From: Apostichopus japonicus
Taxonomy: Eukaryota > Echinodermata > Holothuroidea > Aspidochirotida > Stichopodidae
Reading direction: 5' to 3'
DNA: 64,000 bases
Assembly: GCF_037975245.1 (NCBI RefSeq)
Contig: NC_092568.1
Span: forward strand, 496,001 to 560,000
Made by a program: the position numbers and the translations under genes. The notes under the pieces were generated by a model, which worked only from the letters and a program-made list of their open reading frames with translations, did no database searches and was not told the origin of the DNA. Numbering within the stretch: position 1 is the first letter of the stretch; every line of letters begins with the position of its first letter. Shown here in pieces: positions 52,334 to 64,000 of this stretch.

Positions 52334-54615
52334 CGTGAGTGAGGGTGCACTGTGTATTATTTTAACCGGTCCGATTTGTCACATACGTTGTCCTCCGAAG
52401 TCGATTATACATCGAGTATAAAATTGGATATATATATATTTCAACGTAGTGAGCATGTAGGCAGGGATAACTCCCTGAATCAAGGCATGGACCCTACTGC
52501 ATTAAATATCCACTTATCTTTATTTGTTACTGAACTACATATAATCGTATTGGGCAAAACCGAGCTTGGGTCATAACGAGTTACAAGCTCACATCGGGTT
52601 GTTTTTTTGGGGGGGGGGGGGGGGGGGAATTAGCATGGAAAAGATCCACCCAAAGAAGGTGTCATATTGTCGCCGTGACGCCATTTGCATGCATTAAGCC
52701 TGACATCACATTTGGAAATTCTAGCTATTTACCAGTAGAACTACTGATGATCATCAGCTTTGACCCCAACTTTTTAACAAATTATTCGTGGTCAATGAGG
52801 ATTACGCATATTCACTTGCGAGAAAAATTAAAGCTCCGTGTGAGGTAGCTAATAAGTTTGCAAATACATAACAAATGTTTCGAAAAGACAAATATTTTTG
52901 AATTCATTCCTTAGTGGCTAGTTAACTTTTCCTTGTATGCCCTACGTAGGGAGAAACGACCATATGCACACGTCAACAGCTTGCTTAAAAGGTAACTCCT
53001 ATGCAAATGATTCAAAGTCATGCATGTGTTTTCTTAAGCCATTACTGATTTGATTTGAACCACATAATTTCCTGTTTTGTAAAAACTTTCTTATGTCTAT
53101 CGCATATCGACGCTATGTAATATTTAACCATGAAGTTCACCCTAGTAAAGGTCGTCAGTATAATTTTCCCAAATGTGCTACAAAATTGTCACATGTGCTC
53201 AATTTCCAACATTCATTTTACTGGAACTCTAACAGTTGTCATCCTGAACTTCAAAGTTTCCGAAAAACTACTTATAATAACCAAATGTATAGAATCGATT
53301 TGCCAATGTGATGTAAGCACGTAACACATACCATTAAGTTATGACATGATTATGAATGTACATAACTTGTGCAAAAATTAGTGATTGACCCTCGGATGGC
53401 CCACATGAACTTACACACACAGAGACACTCACGTACACCATCACACACACAGGCATACATACATTCATTAACCTAATCCTCCAATCAGTGTCGTAGCTAG
53501 AGGTTTGGCGCCCGGGTGCAAGATTAGAAAAATGTGCCGCCCCCCTCCCCCCCCCACTTCTAAAAGAAAAATAAATTGCGCGCGACGAAAAATTTTGGTT
53601 ATATATTTCGGGCAAATCGTTACAGCCTCCCCCCCCCCCCCCCTTAAATCAAATTGTGCTCCTACGCCTATGATATTTCCACTTTTCGAAATCTACTGCC
53701 TTGGAACCTTGTAGCTTATATACTGAAATACCCGAAATTTCCGTGACATGTAGTCATTACAGAATACAGAATAAAAAAAGAGAAAACGGTCGAAATGGAC
53801 TGAAAAGAAATCACAATCTATAAATTTGCTAATAAAAACAACTACATTCAGTTCAGATTCTTATTAGTCACTGGAAAATATTCATGCCTGACGACATACA
53901 TCAATTTCGTCATGTTGTTCTAAAAAGTGCTTAATTTTTTTACTCTCATTCTCCCATTTCAGCGCCCCCTAAACCCAGCACCAGAGGCACGTGCCCTCCC
54001 TTGACCCCACCCCCCCCCCCGCTACGCCACTGCCCCCAATTCCCTTCAAGGACGACATCTAAATTACAAAATTTATAGTTTTTACTTTTAAAACATATAT
54101 GTATACCCGATACGATGTAATACGTATATCTATATTTCCCGTTTTTCTCCTTCTTTTTCGTCTTCTTATTATTCTCATTGTTATTTATTTATTTAATGTA
54201 GGTCTGTTTGATCGCTACGTAATTGTTTACTTTATTTAACGTTCAGTTTGCCTACGCCTTCGCGCTCGCCTCTATCATATCTGTTAAGTTTTGTCATGTC
54301 AGAGAAAATATAAATAAACGGAAAATAAATATCAACACTTCCTATATACACAGCGAAAGAAAAATACTACAATAAAATACAAATTCCAAAATATATTTCG
54401 CGCTACACGAAAGCAATATAAAGTTATAAAGATTCTCGACGGCTATTTTCAGCTTGCGAATTGTGTCACACTTATACGTTGTAAGCAAACCCGTTATTCT
54501 CTACTGCATGGTCGCTAATAAATTAAATAGTTTAGTGTGTTCTCGTCTTAAATCAATAGTGCTCCATGTTCTCCCGTCTACTTTGATGCCTCTTATAGAT
54601 GATGAAGAAAGGAAC
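52334..54615. other. Intergenic interval DNAJC17/LAMP
   Basis: 2.3 kb between divergent genes. Apart from the hAT-like MITE at 53486-54032 and a poly-G run at 52611-52628 no feature is evident. DNAJC17 5' leader and promoter should lie within the first few hundred bases. Confidence 0.55.
53486..54032. mobile_element. hAT-like MITE, 547 bp
   Basis: The ends are CAGTGTCGTAGCTAGAGG and the inverted CCCGCTACGCCACTG, flanked by CCTCCAAT (53478-53485) and CCCCCAAT (54033-54040), seven of eight bases identical. The termini are related to those at 18165. Noncoding with several poly-C runs; a CTCCTACGCC piece inside may be part of a second insertion. Confidence 0.75.
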
Positions 54616-54625
54616 GTCACGTGAT
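54616..54625 (+). promoter_or_regulatory. CLEAR-like E box upstream of LAMP gene
   Basis: GTCACGTGAT matches nine of ten bases of the palindromic CLEAR element GTCACGTGAC, bound by TFEB/TFE3/MITF. It lies 223 bp before the ATG of a lysosomal membrane protein gene, the class of gene known to be controlled by this element. Confidence 0.6.
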
Positions 54626-54838
54626 CACGACGTTCTCTCATTATTAAGATCGATCTGAAGGAGAAGACGGAGAGAGACAGAGGCTAGTAGAAGAATTCGT
54701 ATATTTGTAGCGCCGAGCTGACTGTATAGTGTGTATTTGTGCATACACATACATTTCAAGTGTTATTAAAGTGCGCCGTACGTAACCCCAATATCAAAGT
54801 ATTATAACGCGTGCATATAGGATCACTTCTTGAACAAA

Positions 54839-63135
<8,297 letters not shown>

Positions 63136-64000
63136 GTAAGAATTGCTTCTTTTTTTTCCAATTTATTTTACTTTTATTTTTCTGAGATTAATTAATAATG
63201 AACGAATCCAGGCACGACTTCGGATATTCATCTTTCTCAAGTTCGGTAGAATAAACACAAAAGGACTAATTATTAATGTCTAAATAATTAAGATGTCATC
63301 TCAGTGATGATAGGGATGAAAATGTATGAATACGTAATGAGCTATACGTTCGGTTCTTCGTTTACAGCTATGCTATATAGCTTGTGGGTAAAATGTATAT
63401 ACGTGACATACACATGCGGTATAGTCTTTATATTACGGGCGTAAAATAATAATAATATGCCTAAATTGTATACGCTTACAGCAAATCATATATTACTGTG
63501 TTAACTATTGCTATTGGTCATATATCAACACGTCATATATTAAATAAATGTTTCACACATTTTTTTTTATCAAATAGAAGTATTTAATTAAACGCAGAGA
63601 TAACCTTGCAGTGTGTTTGGTACGCCAACACTGTAAGCGCATGCCACCTTGTACATAGGAGGGTTACACATTGGCCTATGAACAGCAATGCTCAACGCGA
63701 GATGGTGGGGGGGGGGGGGGAACGGCTGGGGATTTTCGCACACTGAATTTATTAAGAGAAGGAAATTGTTAACTGTCTTTCATATTTATCGAAAGCAAAG
63801 ATCAGAAGAGTAACCGAACGTGTATAGAACGTGGATAGAATCAGCTAAGACATTATTACGAAACTTTGCCGCTGAAGAAGAATATTTCAGAGGATTTCAT
63901 ATCCTTCACCCACCCCCCCCCCCCCACAATCCTAAGTGAAAGTCTCGAGATTTAACCACGTACTAAATTTCGGATTCATTTTATAGCCATGTAAAGCTAT

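Overview
Eukaryotic chromosomal DNA from an intron-rich, AT-rich animal genome. Genes are split into short exons with GT-AG introns, coding density is low, and there is abundant (TA)n, poly-G/poly-C and small transposon debris. Many short TAGGCCTA-like motifs, together with protein divergence from vertebrates, suggest a marine invertebrate deuterostome, perhaps an echinoderm. This is an inference; no marker gene fixes the species.

Five protein-coding genes can be assembled by joining exons at consistent splice phases. (1) 6907-8033, minus: a two-exon, 246-aa coiled-coil protein that I do not recognise. (2) 16828-29092, minus: an eight-exon, 377-aa RMDN3/PTPIP51-like protein with an N-terminal membrane anchor, an acidic FFAT-like motif and a TPR-type C-terminal region. 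(3) 29707-35848, plus: GCHFR (GFRP), the feedback regulator of GTP cyclohydrolase I, in three exons; a second, diverged copy of the last coding exon lies at 39098-39227 in the same splice phase. (4) 42486-52333, minus: a ten-exon, 399-aa DNAJC17 with a J domain, coiled coil and RRM. (5) 54839-63135 and beyond the right edge, plus: the first three coding exons of a LAMP-family lysosomal membrane glycoprotein, with a CLEAR-like TFEB/TFE3 site upstream.

The order and orientation RMDN3(-) GCHFR(+) DNAJC17(-) is the same as I recall on human chromosome 15q15.1, so this is a conserved gene block and supports the orthology calls. RMDN3 and GCHFR are head to head with 614 bp between start codons.

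The rest is introns and intergenic DNA with layered mobile elements. These include hAT-like MITEs with 8-bp target duplications (18165-18456, 53486-54032), other inverted-repeat elements, a THAP-domain DNA transposon with long inverted repeats in GCHFR intron 1, and Penelope-like element (PLE) remnants at 21675-22036 and 56728-61520. A 4.1-kb TIR-bounded transposon sits inside the second PLE remnant. Several hammerhead-ribozyme-like cores are present, one of them a 63-bp solo unit between 16-bp direct repeats. Minisatellites of 29, 39 and 66 bp, a perfect 244-bp tandem duplication and a telomere-like block complete the picture. The most interesting points are the duplicated GCHFR terminal exon, the deep microsynteny, the hammerhead-like units and the nested transposon in the LAMP gene intron.
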